A stretch of 64,000 bases of DNA from Actinomadura macra NBRC 14102 (GCF_001552215.1 NZ_BCQT01000017.1:343864-407863); one strand, 5' to 3'; shown: positions 48,422 through 57,783, counted from the stretch's first letter. Notes: a model not told the origin generated them from the sequence alone. Numbers and translations: made by a program.

Positions 48422-50209
48422 GTGGCACAGCTCAGAATCGCGCTCGCGCAGGTGAACCCGACCGTCGGCGACCTCGACGGCAACGCCGACCTGATCGTGG
48501 AATGGACCCGGCGCGCCGCCGACGCGGGCGCGCACCTGGTCGCCTTCCCCGAGATGATGTTGACCGGGTACCCGGTGGAGGACCTCGCGCTCCGCGCGTC
48601 CTTCGTCGAGGCGTCCCAGCGGGCGCTGGAGCGGGTCGCGCGGCGGCTCGCGGACGAGGGGCTCGGCGACCTGCCGGTCGTCACCGGGTACCTCGACCGC
48701 CGGACGGTCGGGCTCGTCCGCCCCGGGCAGCCCGCCGGGTCGCCGCTGGACGGTGCCGCGTGGCTGCACGGCGGCGAGGTGCTCGTCCGGTCCGCCAAGC
48801 ACCACCTGCCGAACTACGGCGTGTTCGACGAGTACCGGATCTTCGTGCGCGGCGACCGGCTGCCGGTCGTCCGGCTGCACGGCGTGGACATCGCCACGGT
48901 GATCTGCGAGGACCTGTGGCAGGACGGCGGGCCCGTCAGCGTCACGAGCGCGGCGGGTGCCGGGCTGCTCCTCGCCGTCAACGCCTCCCCCTACGAGCGC
49001 AACAAGGACGACGTCCGGCTCGACCTGTGCGCCGAGCGCGCGCGGGAGGCCGGCTGCGCCCTCGCCTACGTCAACATGGTCGGCGGCCAGGACGAGCTGG
49101 TCTTCGACGGCGACTCCGTCATCGTCGGCGCGGACGGCACCCTCCTCGCCCGCGGCCCGCAGTTCGCCGAGCACCTCCTGATCGCCGACCTCGCGCTGCC
49201 CGCCGCCGACCCGTCCGTCCGTCCCGGGCGCACGCCCGTGAACGCGCAGGACGGCACCACCATCACCGTCGACCGCTATGAGCTGTCCGCTGCGCCGTTG
49301 CCCGGCTACACCGTCGAGCCGCAGACCGTCGCCGCGCCTCTGGACGACCCCGCCGAGGTGTACGCCGCACTCGTCCTCGGCACCCGCGACTACGTCCGCA
49401 AGAACGGTTTCCGGTCGGTCATCCTCGGCCTGTCGGGCGGTATCGACTCCGCGCTCGTCGCGACCATCGCCTCGGACGCCATCGGTCCGGAGAACGTGCA
49501 CGCCGTGCTGCTGCCGAGCCGGTACTCCTCCGAAGGGTCGGTCACCGACGCCGAGGACCTCGTGAAGCGGCAGGGGATATCCTCGCGGATCGTGCCCATC
49601 GGCGGCATGGTCAAGGCCTTCGAGGCGGAATTGGACCTGCACGGCCTCGCGGAGGAGAACCTCCAGGCCCGCATCCGCGCCAACGTCTGGATGGCGCTGT
49701 CCAACGAGGACGGCCACCTCGTGCTGACCGGCGGTAACAAGAGCGAGCTGGCCACCGGCTACTCCACCCTCTACGGCGACTCCGCGGGCGGTTTCGGCCC
49801 CATCAAGGACCTCACCAAGACGATGGTGTGGGCGCTGGCCCGCTGGCGCAACACGCAGGCGGGCACCGACCTGCCGTTCCTGCACCCGTTCGCGCAGGAG
49901 CCGATCCCCGAGGTGATCATCGTGAAGGAGCCGTCCGCCGAGTTGCGCCCCGACCAGCGCGACCGCGACTCCCTCCCGGAGTACTCGGTACTGGATCCGC
50001 TGCTCGTCGACTACGTCGAGCGCGACATGGGCCGCGACGCCCTGGTCGCCGCCGGCCACGACCCCGCCCTGGTGGACCGCGTGATCCGCCTGGTCGACCT
50101 GGCCGAGTACAAGCGCCGCCAGTACCCGCCCGGCCCGAAGATCACCCCGAAGAACTTCGGTCGCGATCGCCGCCTGCCCATCACCAGCCGCTGGCGGGAG
50201 TCGGTGTGA
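48422..50209 (+). CDS. nadE: Glutamine-dependent NAD+ synthetase
   Basis: 595 residues. The N-terminal nitrilase-type glutaminase has the Glu in FPEMMLTGYP, Lys in SAKHHLPNYG and Cys in VICEDLW; the C-terminal synthetase has the P-loop LSGGIDSAL. It makes NAD from deamido-NAD using glutamine ammonia channelled between domains. With nadA in the window, both ends of de novo NAD synthesis are present although unlinked. Confidence 0.96.
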   Translation: MAQLRIALAQVNPTVGDLDGNADLIVEWTRRAADAGAHLVAFPEMMLTGYPVEDLALRASFVEASQRALERVARRLADEGLGDLPVVTGYLDRRTVGLVRPGQPAGSPLDGAAWLHGGEVLVRSAKHHLPNYGVFDEYRIFVRGDRLPVVRLHGVDIATVICEDLWQDGGPVSVTSAAGAGLLLAVNASPYERNKDDVRLDLCAERAREAGCALAYVNMVGGQDELVFDGDSVIVGADGTLLARGPQFAEHLLIADLALPAADPSVRPGRTPVNAQDGTTITVDRYELSAAPLPGYTVEPQTVAAPLDDPAEVYAALVLGTRDYVRKNGFRSVILGLSGGIDSALVATIASDAIGPENVHAVLLPSRYSSEGSVTDAEDLVKRQGISSRIVPIGGMVKAFEAELDLHGLAEENLQARIRANVWMALSNEDGHLVLTGGNKSELATGYSTLYGDSAGGFGPIKDLTKTMVWALARWRNTQAGTDLPFLHPFAQEPIPEVIIVKEPSAELRPDQRDRDSLPEYSVLDPLLVDYVERDMGRDALVAAGHDPALVDRVIRLVDLAEYKRRQYPPGPKITPKNFGRDRRLPITSRWRESV

Positions 50210-50224
50210 CCACAGGCCCGGGCC

Positions 50225-50275
50225 CAGGGAGGCTCGCCTCCCTGACCGTGCTTGTCATGGACACGGCCGCCAGGC
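50225..50275. repeat. Dispersed repeat, shortened copy 3; also nadE terminator
   Basis: The part 50227-50254 matches the end of the other two copies with about 12 bases missing, and CCGCCAGGCGAGC recurs at 50268. CAGGGAGGC/GCCTCCCTG at 50225-50244 is a 9-bp hairpin 15 bases after nadE, between convergent genes. Confidence 0.55.
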
Positions 50276-50308
50276 GAGCACCGTGCCGCCGGAATCCTGA
50301 CACGCTGT

Positions 50309-52414
50309 TCAGCGGTGGTGGCTCTCCCCCGGCCAGGACGAGACCTGCTCGGACGGGTCGGGGTCCACGCCCGGGACGATCTGCTCGCACCACACGACCT
50401 TGCCCGCGGCGGTACGGCGCGCGCCCCAGCGGTGGGCGAGTTGGCTGACGACGACGAGCCCGCGGCCGTTCTCGTCGTCGTCCTCGGCCCGCCGCAACCG
50501 AGGCAGCGCCGCAGAACGGTCCAGGACTTCACAGACGAGCGTGCGCTCCAGCAGCAGCCGCAGCTCGATGGGGCCGTGCGCGTACCGCATCGCGTTCGTG
50601 ATGAGTTCGGACGCCAGCAGCTGGGTGGTGTAGTCGAGGTCCGCCAGGCCCCACTCCTCCAGCCGGGTGCGGACGAGACCCCGCGCGCGGCGGACGGCGG
50701 CGGGGTCGGCGGGCAGCGTCCAGGAGGCGTAGCGGTCCTCGGGCAGCCGGCGCAGCCGGGCGATCAGCACGGCGATGTCGTCGCGGTGCTGGTCGGCGTA
50801 CACGCCGTCGAGCGTGGCCTTGGCCAGATCCTCCATGGGACGGTCCACCGAGTCCGGGCCGAAGATCCCCTGGAGCCGCGCCAGGCCGTCGTCGATGTCG
50901 CGGCCCCGGTTCTCCACCAGACCGTCGGTGTAGATGACGAAGAGGCTGCCGTCCTCGACGGTGAACTCGCGGCTCTCGATGGCCGCGCCGCCGGCGACAC
51001 CGAGCGGCGGCGCGGGCGGGACCTGAAGGTACTCGTTGTCGCCGCCGGGACCGGCGAGCAGCGGCGGCAGGTGCCCGGCCGAGGCGATCTCGATCGTGCC
51101 GCTCGTGGCGTCGTACACCGCGTACACGCAGGTCGCGAAGTGCGGCTCCTGCTCGCCCAGCTCGATCATCAGCTCGTGCATGACGTGCAGCGCGTCGGCG
51201 GGCGGGAGCTCCAGGTTCGCGAGGGTGTGCAGGGCGGTGCGGAGCCGTCCCATCGTGACGGCGGCGCGCACGCCGTGCCCGGCGACGTCGCCGACGATCA
51301 GTGCGACGCGGGCGCCGGGCAGCGCGATCGACTCGTACCAGTCGCCGCCGACCTCCACGAGCTTGCTGCCCGGCAGATAGCGGTGCCTGACCTCGACCGA
51401 GGACGGCGCCGACAGCCGGTTCGGCAGCAGGCTGCGCTGTAGCGCCAGCGCGGTCGCCCGCTCGCGGCTGAACAGCCGCGCGTTGTCGATGACGATCGCG
51501 GCGCGGGCCGCGAACTCCATGCCGATCTCGACGTCGTAGGCGTCGAACCGGCGGAACCCGGGCACGCGCGTGCAGGCGATGAAGCCGAGCAGGGTGTCGC
51601 GCGCGATCATCGGCAGCAGCACCATCGACACGCCCGTGAGCAGTTCGCCCGCCGGGGTGCGCCGCCACTTGTTGCCGATGTCACCCGCCAGATCCACATC
51701 GATGTTCGGCAGATGGACGGGCCGTGCGGTGTCCATGACCTCGCGGTAGGGGGTGCCCTCGGGGAACACCAGCACCTCGCCGACCGGGAACGTGGACGTC
51801 CACGCCGGGTTGCCGTCGTCGGAGGTGACGGCGATGCGGCGCAGCACCGCCGAGCCGGACTCGCTGTGCACCTCGTCCGCCGCGACGAGGCTCTCCAGCA
51901 CGAGCACCGAGGCGGCCGTGCAGAAGTGCGGGACGACGACGTCGACGAGCCCGCGTGCGGACTGGTCGAGGTCGAGGGAGGCGCCGAACCGGGTGACCTG
52001 GTCGTCCATCAGCGCTCGCCGCATCAGCGCCGGGTCCTGGTAGCGCTCGCTCGGCGGCAGCGCCACCCGGACGAACAGCAGCCCGGCGGGGCCGCCGCCG
52101 TCCGCGGCGCCGCCGACCATGGGCTGCGCGGTCACCACCGCGTCCGTGACCGCGCGGTCGGCCCCGCGCAGCACCGGCAGCACGGCGGTGCGCTCCTGCC
52201 CGGCGCCGATCGCCTCCAGCAGGGCCTCCAACTCGGCCTTGCCCTCGTCCCCGACCAGATCACCGGCGGGACGGCCGATCAGGTCCTCGGCGGTGCGCGC
52301 GATGACGGCGCCCGCGTTGGGCCCGCACTGCACGATCTGCCGTGCCCCGTCGATGCCGATCACCAGGGTCCGGGACGCGGAATCGGCGGCGGGCGCATCG
52401 CCTCGCGGCGCCAT
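50309..52414 (-). CDS. PAS-GAF-SpoIIE phosphatase with HATPase_c domain
   Basis: 701 residues from the ATG at 52414 (AGGTGAGA upstream). Order: PAS-like 15-110, GAF about 160-330, PP2C-type SpoIIE phosphatase about 350-565 (VGGDWYESI, VGDVAGHGVRAA, YTDGLVENRG), and an RsbW-like ATPase about 585-690 (LLASELITNAMRYAHG). Such proteins act in partner-switching control of sigma factors through anti-anti-sigma proteins. No membrane segment; the sensed signal is unknown. Both phosphatase aspartates and ATPase Asn are visible. Confidence 0.9.
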   Translation of the reverse strand: MAPRGDAPAADSASRTLVIGIDGARQIVQCGPNAGAVIARTAEDLIGRPAGDLVGDEGKAELEALLEAIGAGQERTAVLPVLRGADRAVTDAVVTAQPMVGGAADGGGPAGLLFVRVALPPSERYQDPALMRRALMDDQVTRFGASLDLDQSARGLVDVVVPHFCTAASVLVLESLVAADEVHSESGSAVLRRIAVTSDDGNPAWTSTFPVGEVLVFPEGTPYREVMDTARPVHLPNIDVDLAGDIGNKWRRTPAGELLTGVSMVLLPMIARDTLLGFIACTRVPGFRRFDAYDVEIGMEFAARAAIVIDNARLFSRERATALALQRSLLPNRLSAPSSVEVRHRYLPGSKLVEVGGDWYESIALPGARVALIVGDVAGHGVRAAVTMGRLRTALHTLANLELPPADALHVMHELMIELGEQEPHFATCVYAVYDATSGTIEIASAGHLPPLLAGPGGDNEYLQVPPAPPLGVAGGAAIESREFTVEDGSLFVIYTDGLVENRGRDIDDGLARLQGIFGPDSVDRPMEDLAKATLDGVYADQHRDDIAVLIARLRRLPEDRYASWTLPADPAAVRRARGLVRTRLEEWGLADLDYTTQLLASELITNAMRYAHGPIELRLLLERTLVCEVLDRSAALPRLRRAEDDDENGRGLVVVSQLAHRWGARRTAAGKVVWCEQIVPGVDPDPSEQVSSWPGESHHR

Positions 52415-52539
52415 GACGGATCTCACCTGACGCGCTCCAGAAAGCCGTTCGTCTTAGCACTACCCAGCGACAGTATGGGGCATGACATAGGGCGAGGGGG
52501 AGAAGATCACGCTTACGACGTGGAAATCCGGCGTCCGGC

Positions 52540-53145
52540 TCACCCGGAGGGGGCGCCGATCCCCCGCAGCAACGCGTCGACGACGGCCTCGGCGTAGCCG
52601 GCCGGGAGCGCCTCCCCGGGCGGCTTGCTGGTGAGCGAACCGACCAGCATCGTGACCCCGACCTCCAGGTCGAGGTCGGCGCGCAGCTCGCCCGCGGCCA
52701 CGCCCCGGCCCAGCACCGCGCGGATGACCGCGCGGCGCGGCTCGATGATGTCGTGCCGGTAGCGGGCGTACAGCTCGGGATACTTCTCCGCGCTGCCGAC
52801 CACGTTCCAGAAACACTTGGCGTGCTTGCGCTTGCGCTCGGCACCGAGCGCCCGCGCCAGTTCCAGCAGATCGCCGCGGACGGACCCGCTGGACGGCTCG
52901 GGCAGCGGCCTCTTCACCGCCGCCAGCGCGTGCACGATCAGCGTCTCCTTGTTGGGCCAGCGCCGGTAGATCGTGGTCTTGCCGACGCCGGCGCGGGCGG
53001 CGACGGCCTCCATCGTGACACCCGCCACCCCCGATTCGGCGGCGAGCAGGTCGAGCGTGGCGTCGACGATGGCCTTCTCGGCCCGCTCGCTGCGCGGCCG
53101 TCCCGCCCGTCGCTCCGGCGCAATTCCCGTCGTCATCCCTGTCAC
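52540..53145 (-). CDS. TetR-family regulator
   Basis: 201 residues. HTH AVAARAGVGKTTIYRRWPNK is near residues 47-66; the C-terminal domain is of the TetR_C type. It is the second gene of an operon with the MFS exporter, 4 bases after it, and is likely to bind the palindromes upstream of the exporter. GTG at 53145 chosen; ATG three codons later is possible. Confidence 0.9.
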   Translation of the reverse strand: MTGMTTGIAPERRAGRPRSERAEKAIVDATLDLLAAESGVAGVTMEAVAARAGVGKTTIYRRWPNKETLIVHALAAVKRPLPEPSSGSVRGDLLELARALGAERKRKHAKCFWNVVGSAEKYPELYARYRHDIIEPRRAVIRAVLGRGVAAGELRADLDLEVGVTMLVGSLTSKPPGEALPAGYAEAVVDALLRGIGAPSG

Positions 53146-53149
53146 GCTC

Positions 53150-54709
53150 TCACACCTTGGCCGTCTCCTGCTCGGATGCCCGCGGCAGTGCCTCGGTCTG
53201 GGTGCCCGCGTCGCGCCCGGGCATCCACTTCAGGACGAGCAGGGCGCCGAGGAACGCGACGACGGCGGCGGCGACGGACGCGGTGTGCATGGCGTGCACG
53301 AACGCGGCGTCCGCGTGATCGACCAGTGTCTGACCACCGACGCGCGAGGCGACGGCGTGCGCGCCGGCGATGGACTCGCCCGCCGCCTCGCGTGCGTCGG
53401 GCGGCAGCGCGGCGAGGTCGTCCCGGAGGTCACCGCGGTAGACGGAGGCGATGACGGAGCCGAGCACCGCCACGCCCATGGCGACCGCCACCTGCCGGGC
53501 GGTGTTGTTGATGGCCGACCCGGCCCCCGCCTTCTCGCGGGGCAGCGCCGACATGACCGACTCCGTCGCGGGCGGCATCACGTTCGCCATCCCGGCGCCC
53601 TGCACGAAGAAGATGGCACCGAGAATCCACAGCGGTGTGTCGATCCCGACGAAGTGGTAGCTCGCGAGCGCGCCGGCCACCAGCAGCAGCCCCACCGTGC
53701 AGACGGCCTTGGCGCCGAAGCGGCGCACCATCCCGGCGCTGCGGGTGGAGAAGATCAGCTGTGCGACGGCGAACGGCAGCACCATCGCGCCGGATTCCAG
53801 CGGGGTCAGGCCGCGCACCGACTGCATGTAGAAGTTGGCGAAGAAGAACACGCCGGCGGCGGCGAAGAAGCACAGCGCGATGGAAGCGACGGCCGCGGAC
53901 ATGCGCGCGTCCTTGAACAGCCCGACGTCGAAGGCGGGCGAGTCGCTGCGGGCCTCGTGCCAGACGAACAGCGCGAGCACGGCGGCCCCGGCGAAGATCG
54001 GACCGAGGACGGCGGGCGCGAGCCAGTCGCCCCTCTCGCCGCCCTGGATGATCCCGTACGACAGGACCACGAGCCCGATCACCGAGAGCACCACGCCCAG
54101 CGGGTCGAGACGTCCGGGCTGGGGGTTGCGTGATTCGGGCACCAGCATCGCCATCAGCACGACGCCCACCGCGATGACCGGCACGTTGATCAGGAAGACC
54201 GAGCCCCACCAGAAGTGGGCCAGCAGCACCCCGCCGGTGAGCGGGCCGATCGCCACGCCGAGGCCGACGGCACCGGCCCAGATGCCGATGGCACGGCCGC
54301 GCTCGTGTGGCTCGAAGACGTTGGTGATGATCGACAGCGTCTGCGGCATCACCGCGGCGCCGCCGAGGCCCATCAGGGCACGGGCGTAGATGAGCTGGTC
54401 GGGGGATTGCGCGTAAGCAGAGGCGAGGGAGGCGAGGGCGAACACCGCCATGCCGCCCATCAGGACGCGCTTGCGGCCGAGCCGGTCGCCGAGCACCCCG
54501 AAGGTGAACAGCAGCCCGGCGAAGACCAGCGTGTAGGAGTTGATCGACCACTCGAGCTGGCTCTGGGTCGCGCCGAGCCCCTTGTCGGGGTCGGCGATGG
54601 TCTTGAGCGCCACGTTGAGGATGGTGTTGTCGAGCACCACCACCAGCAGGCTCACGGTCAGTACACCGAGGATGTACCAGCGGCGCCGTTGGATGGTCTC
54701 GGAGTCCAA
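53150..54709 (-). CDS. MFS transporter, DHA2 (EmrB/QacA) family
   Basis: 519 residues with 14 predicted helices. LDNTILNVAL in helix 1, GDRLGRKRVLM in loop 2-3 and GPLTGGVLL (motif C of exporters) identify a proton-coupled multidrug exporter. TTG start at 54709 with GAGGAG upstream. The TetR gene follows in the same operon. Confidence 0.93.
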   Translation of the reverse strand: MDSETIQRRRWYILGVLTVSLLVVVLDNTILNVALKTIADPDKGLGATQSQLEWSINSYTLVFAGLLFTFGVLGDRLGRKRVLMGGMAVFALASLASAYAQSPDQLIYARALMGLGGAAVMPQTLSIITNVFEPHERGRAIGIWAGAVGLGVAIGPLTGGVLLAHFWWGSVFLINVPVIAVGVVLMAMLVPESRNPQPGRLDPLGVVLSVIGLVVLSYGIIQGGERGDWLAPAVLGPIFAGAAVLALFVWHEARSDSPAFDVGLFKDARMSAAVASIALCFFAAAGVFFFANFYMQSVRGLTPLESGAMVLPFAVAQLIFSTRSAGMVRRFGAKAVCTVGLLLVAGALASYHFVGIDTPLWILGAIFFVQGAGMANVMPPATESVMSALPREKAGAGSAINNTARQVAVAMGVAVLGSVIASVYRGDLRDDLAALPPDAREAAGESIAGAHAVASRVGGQTLVDHADAAFVHAMHTASVAAAVVAFLGALLVLKWMPGRDAGTQTEALPRASEQETAKV

Positions 54710-54722
54710 GGTGCTCCTCTAT

Positions 54723-54742
54723 CGATACGTCTGCGTTGCGTA
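54723..54742. promoter_or_regulatory. Second, split operator-like site between promoter and exporter gene
   Basis: Contains CGATAC and CGTTGCGTA, the same sequence as the minus-strand reading of the first operator but with five to six inserted bases. It lies downstream of the predicted transcription start. Confidence 0.45.
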
Positions 54743-54746
54743 ATGA

Positions 54747-54782
54747 GCGTACGCCTCGTCACTGCGATACGCAACGGTATCG
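54747..54782 (-). promoter_or_regulatory. Promoter and TetR operator of the exporter operon
   Basis: CGATACGCAACGGTATCG (54765-54782) is a perfect 6-6-6 palindrome. On the minus strand it contains the -35 box TTGCGT, followed by exactly 17 bp and the -10 box TACGCT (54752-54747). Binding of the repressor would cover the -35 box. Confidence 0.7.
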
Positions 54783-54901
54783 TTTCGGAATCCATTCCCC
54801 GGAACCGGGGAATGGCACGGGGTTCCCGAATCGTTCTGCAAGTGGCACGATCGGTTCCGTCCGGGTACGCCACCGAGGCGCCTCGAGACCGGAGGTACTC
54901 C

Positions 54902-55750
54902 ATGTCTGCAACTGTCACGCCCGCGCAAGCGACCGCACTGTACGGCGGTACGACGGGACGGCGGGTCACCGTGCGCGACATCGCGGCCGCCAAGCAGCGG
55001 CACGAGAAGTGGCCCATGCTCACCGCCTACGACGCCCTCACCGCACGGATCTTCGACGAGGCCGGGATCCCCGTCCTGCTCGTCGGCGACTCCGCCGCGA
55101 TGGTCGTCTACGGCTACGACTCCACGATCCCCGTCACCGTGGACGACCTCATCCCGCTGACCGCCGCCGTCGTCCGCGGCTCCAAGCGCGCGATGGTCGT
55201 CGCCGACCTGCCGTTCGGCTCCTACCAGACCGGCGTCACCGACGCGCTCGCCACCGCCACCCGCTTCCTCAAGGAGACGGGCGCGCACGCGATCAAGCTG
55301 GAGGGCGGCCGCCGGGTCCTGCCGCAGGCCGAGGCCATGGTCGCGGCCGGCATCCCGGTGATGGGCCACCTCGGGCTCACCCCCCAGTCGGTGAACGTCT
55401 TCGGCGGGTACCGGGTGCAGGGCCGCGGCGAGTCCGGCGAGGAACTGATGACCGACGCCAAGGCGCTGGAGGCCGCCGGAGCGTTCGCGGTCGTGCTCGA
55501 ATGCGTCCCCGAGGACCTCGCGGCGCGCGTCACCGCGTCCCTGTCGATCCCGACGATCGGCATCGGCGGCGGCAGCCAGACCGACGCGCAGGTCCTCGTC
55601 TGGCAGGACATGGCCGGGCTCACCCCGCACACCGCGAAGTTCGTCAAGAGGTTCGCCGACATGGGAACGCTGCTCGGCGAGGCCGCGCGCACCTACGCCG
55701 ACGAGGTCGTGAACGGCGTCTACCCGGCCCCCGAGCACTCCTACCGCTGA
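54902..55750 (+). CDS. panB: 3-methyl-2-oxobutanoate hydroxymethyltransferase
   Basis: 282 residues. First step of pantothenate synthesis, adding a hydroxymethyl group to ketoisovalerate. VGDSAAMVVYGYDST holds metal and substrate ligands; HLGLTPQSVNVFGGYRVQG and ECVPEDLA are typical. ATG at 54902 after GGAGGT. panC is not in the window. In M. tuberculosis panB also follows the glnA2 region. Confidence 0.96.
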   Translation: MSATVTPAQATALYGGTTGRRVTVRDIAAAKQRHEKWPMLTAYDALTARIFDEAGIPVLLVGDSAAMVVYGYDSTIPVTVDDLIPLTAAVVRGSKRAMVVADLPFGSYQTGVTDALATATRFLKETGAHAIKLEGGRRVLPQAEAMVAAGIPVMGHLGLTPQSVNVFGGYRVQGRGESGEELMTDAKALEAAGAFAVVLECVPEDLAARVTASLSIPTIGIGGGSQTDAQVLVWQDMAGLTPHTAKFVKRFADMGTLLGEAARTYADEVVNGVYPAPEHSYR

Positions 55751-55780
55751 GCTGTATTCAGTGCAATCCCGGCCCAAGGG

Positions 55781-55795
55781 CCCGCCCCTGGCGGG
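55781..55795. terminator. Small hairpin between panB and the convergent gene
   Basis: CCCGCC-CCT-GGCGGG directly beside the stop of the minus-strand gene. The preceding GGCCCAAGGGC also begins the dispersed repeat at 25733, so this may be a remnant of it. Confidence 0.4.
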
Positions 55796-56539
55796 TCACT
55801 GGTCGGGGTTCGCGCGGGCCATCTCGGTGCGGTGGCCGCCGTTGCCCGGTTCGGCCGCCTGTCCCTCGCGGGGCGGCGGGACCGGGCGCGGGCCGCCGCC
55901 GTTCGCCGTGATCTCCTCGCCGAGGGTGTGCACGGCCGAGCGCAGGACGTCCGGACCGGCGACGTTCATCAGCAGCAGCCCGAGGTTGAGGGCCATCTGC
56001 CCGTCGGTCATCTCGCTGCCCGCCAGGGCGTCCACGGCGGTGCGCAGGTCGGCCTGGTCCTCGGCGGAGACGTTCTGTAGCAGCCCGAGACAGTACGTCG
56101 GCAGCGCGAGCCGCGACTTGCGGAACGAGACGCCCCGCATGATCTCGCCCGCCTCCTGCGCGCGGGTCTTCGCCTGCATCCGGTCCACGCCCCGGTCGGC
56201 GGCGGCGAGCAGCGAGGTCAGCAGCGTGCTCGGGCCGACCGCGACGTCCTCGTCACCGACCCGGACGGTGAACACCGCGCTGCGGAACACCATCATCGAG
56301 CCGAGGCTCGCGACGAGCACCTGCGTCGCCCTGGCCACGTCCGGCGCCTGGACGCCGAACCGCCAGTCGAAGGTGTGCAGGAGCAGCAGCGATCCGGCGC
56401 CCGCTCCCCCGTTGATCAGCACGTAGGCCCAGGTGCTCGGCACCCGCACCAGCGTGGTGGGCCGGTCCCGGTAGCGGCTGACCAGCTCGGCGACGCCGAC
56501 CAGGCAGCTGAGCGAGACGGCGACGACGTACCCGATCAT
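55796..56539 (-). CDS. Membrane protein of unknown function
   Basis: 247 residues. Two N-terminal hydrophobic helices (about 3-20 and 37-56) and a weaker third are followed by a soluble helical domain with RSRLALPTYCLGLLQNV and MNVAGPDVLRSAVHTLG, and a Pro-rich tail. I do not recognise the family. ATG at 56539 starts 10 bases after a small gene on the same strand, so the two probably form an operon. Confidence 0.7.
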   Translation of the reverse strand: MIGYVVAVSLSCLVGVAELVSRYRDRPTTLVRVPSTWAYVLINGGAGAGSLLLLHTFDWRFGVQAPDVARATQVLVASLGSMMVFRSAVFTVRVGDEDVAVGPSTLLTSLLAAADRGVDRMQAKTRAQEAGEIMRGVSFRKSRLALPTYCLGLLQNVSAEDQADLRTAVDALAGSEMTDGQMALNLGLLLMNVAGPDVLRSAVHTLGEEITANGGGPRPVPPPREGQAAEPGNGGHRTEMARANPDQ

Positions 56540-56549
56540 CCAGTCCCGC

Positions 56550-56876
56550 TCATCCCTCGGTCAGCCTCACGACCTCGTCGATCTCCCGCTCCACCGCGAC
56601 CAACCCGCGCTCGCGCAGAACGTCGACGGCATCGGCGACCTCCAGCAGCCCGAGCCGGGTGGCGTGATGGATCTGCTCCAGCGACAACGGTCCCCGCGCG
56701 GCCCTCAAACGTTCCAGGACGCGGCGGCAGGCATCCTCGGCGCCCGGCTCATCACCGCCGCCCGGCGCATGGCCGCGCTCCTGGGAGGACGCCGCGCCGG
56801 ACGGCGACACCCCCGAGCTCCGCCCCGCCGGGGCGAGAAAAGTGCTCCACGGGTCCGCCGACCGGTTCTGCCTCAT
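56550..56876 (-). CDS. Small helical protein, possible winged-helix domain
   Basis: 108 residues from the ATG at 56876; GTG starts at 56882 and 56918 are alternatives. The N-terminal 45 residues are disordered; the C-terminal 60 (CRRVLERLRAARGPLSLEQI, then EVADAVDVLRERGLVAVE) could form a winged helix. I do not recognise it. It may regulate, or assemble with, the membrane protein encoded next. Confidence 0.6.
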   Translation of the reverse strand: MRQNRSADPWSTFLAPAGRSSGVSPSGAASSQERGHAPGGGDEPGAEDACRRVLERLRAARGPLSLEQIHHATRLGLLEVADAVDVLRERGLVAVEREIDEVVRLTEG

Positions 56877-56998
56877 CTCCACCTGCCCTATCGCACACCG
56901 ATCATAAGACGACAGCACTTGGACGCGCCGCCGACAGCTACCGCTCCCGCCAGTTTCCCCTAGTTTCGCGTGAATTGCTGTCGCGAAGCGCCGTCCGG

Positions 56999-57691
56999 TC
57001 AGACGTCGGTGACCCGCAGGCCCGCGTGGGACTTGTAGCGGCGGTTGATGGAGATGAGGTTCGCGGTGAACGCCTCGACCTGGTGGGCGTTGTGCAGCCG
57101 CCCGCCGTACACGCCGCGCATCCCCGGGATGCGCCCGGCGAGTGCCTGCACCAGGTCGGTCGACTCGCGGTCATCGCCCAGGACGAGGACGTCCAGGTCC
57201 ATCCCGTCCACCTCGGGATCGAGCAGCAGCTTCGCCGAGACGTGGTGGAACGCGGCGACGACGCGGCTGTCCGGCAGCACGGCGGCGGCCTGCTGGGCGG
57301 CGCTGCCCTCCTCGACCGGCAACGCGTAGGCGCCCTTGCCCTTCTCGAAGCCGAGCGGGTTCACGCAGTCCACAACGATCTTCCCGGCGAGCTCGGCGCG
57401 CAACGACTCCAGTGTGGCCCGGTGGCCGTCCCAGGGCACCGCGACGATCACCACGTCGGCCTGGCCCGCGGCGACCGGGTTCTCTGCGCCGGAGACCGCG
57501 AGGCCCGCGCCCAACTCGTCGGCGGCCTGCTGCGCCCGCTCCGCCTTCCGCGACCCGATGACCACCCGGTGGCCGGCCAGCGCGAAGCGGCGCGCGAGTC
57601 CCTTGCCCTGGTCGCCGGTGCCGCCCAGGATGCCGATGACCAGGCCGGCGGCGTCCGGAAGGTCGTGAGGGGTCTGCTGCTGTTCGGTCAT
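56999..57691 (-). CDS. npdG: NADPH-dependent F420 reductase
   Basis: 230 residues. Rossmann fold starting GILGGTGDQGKGLA, the NADP-binding IGSRKAERA, AVPWDGH, and FHHVSAKLLL, all typical of F420H2:NADP oxidoreductase (Fno/NpdG). It links the F420 and NADP pools. Its presence implies that the organism makes F420. ATG at 57691; a CAGACT box lies 7 bases upstream. Confidence 0.92.
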   Translation of the reverse strand: MTEQQQTPHDLPDAAGLVIGILGGTGDQGKGLARRFALAGHRVVIGSRKAERAQQAADELGAGLAVSGAENPVAAGQADVVIVAVPWDGHRATLESLRAELAGKIVVDCVNPLGFEKGKGAYALPVEEGSAAQQAAAVLPDSRVVAAFHHVSAKLLLDPEVDGMDLDVLVLGDDRESTDLVQALAGRIPGMRGVYGGRLHNAHQVEAFTANLISINRRYKSHAGLRVTDV

Positions 57692-57783
57692 GTCGCCGAG
57701 TCTGCCAGGCGACCTCCCGTCCGGGACCATCCGGCTCCCCGGAAACGGCGTGCGCGCGGCGCCGGTTGCGGCACGATGGTCGT

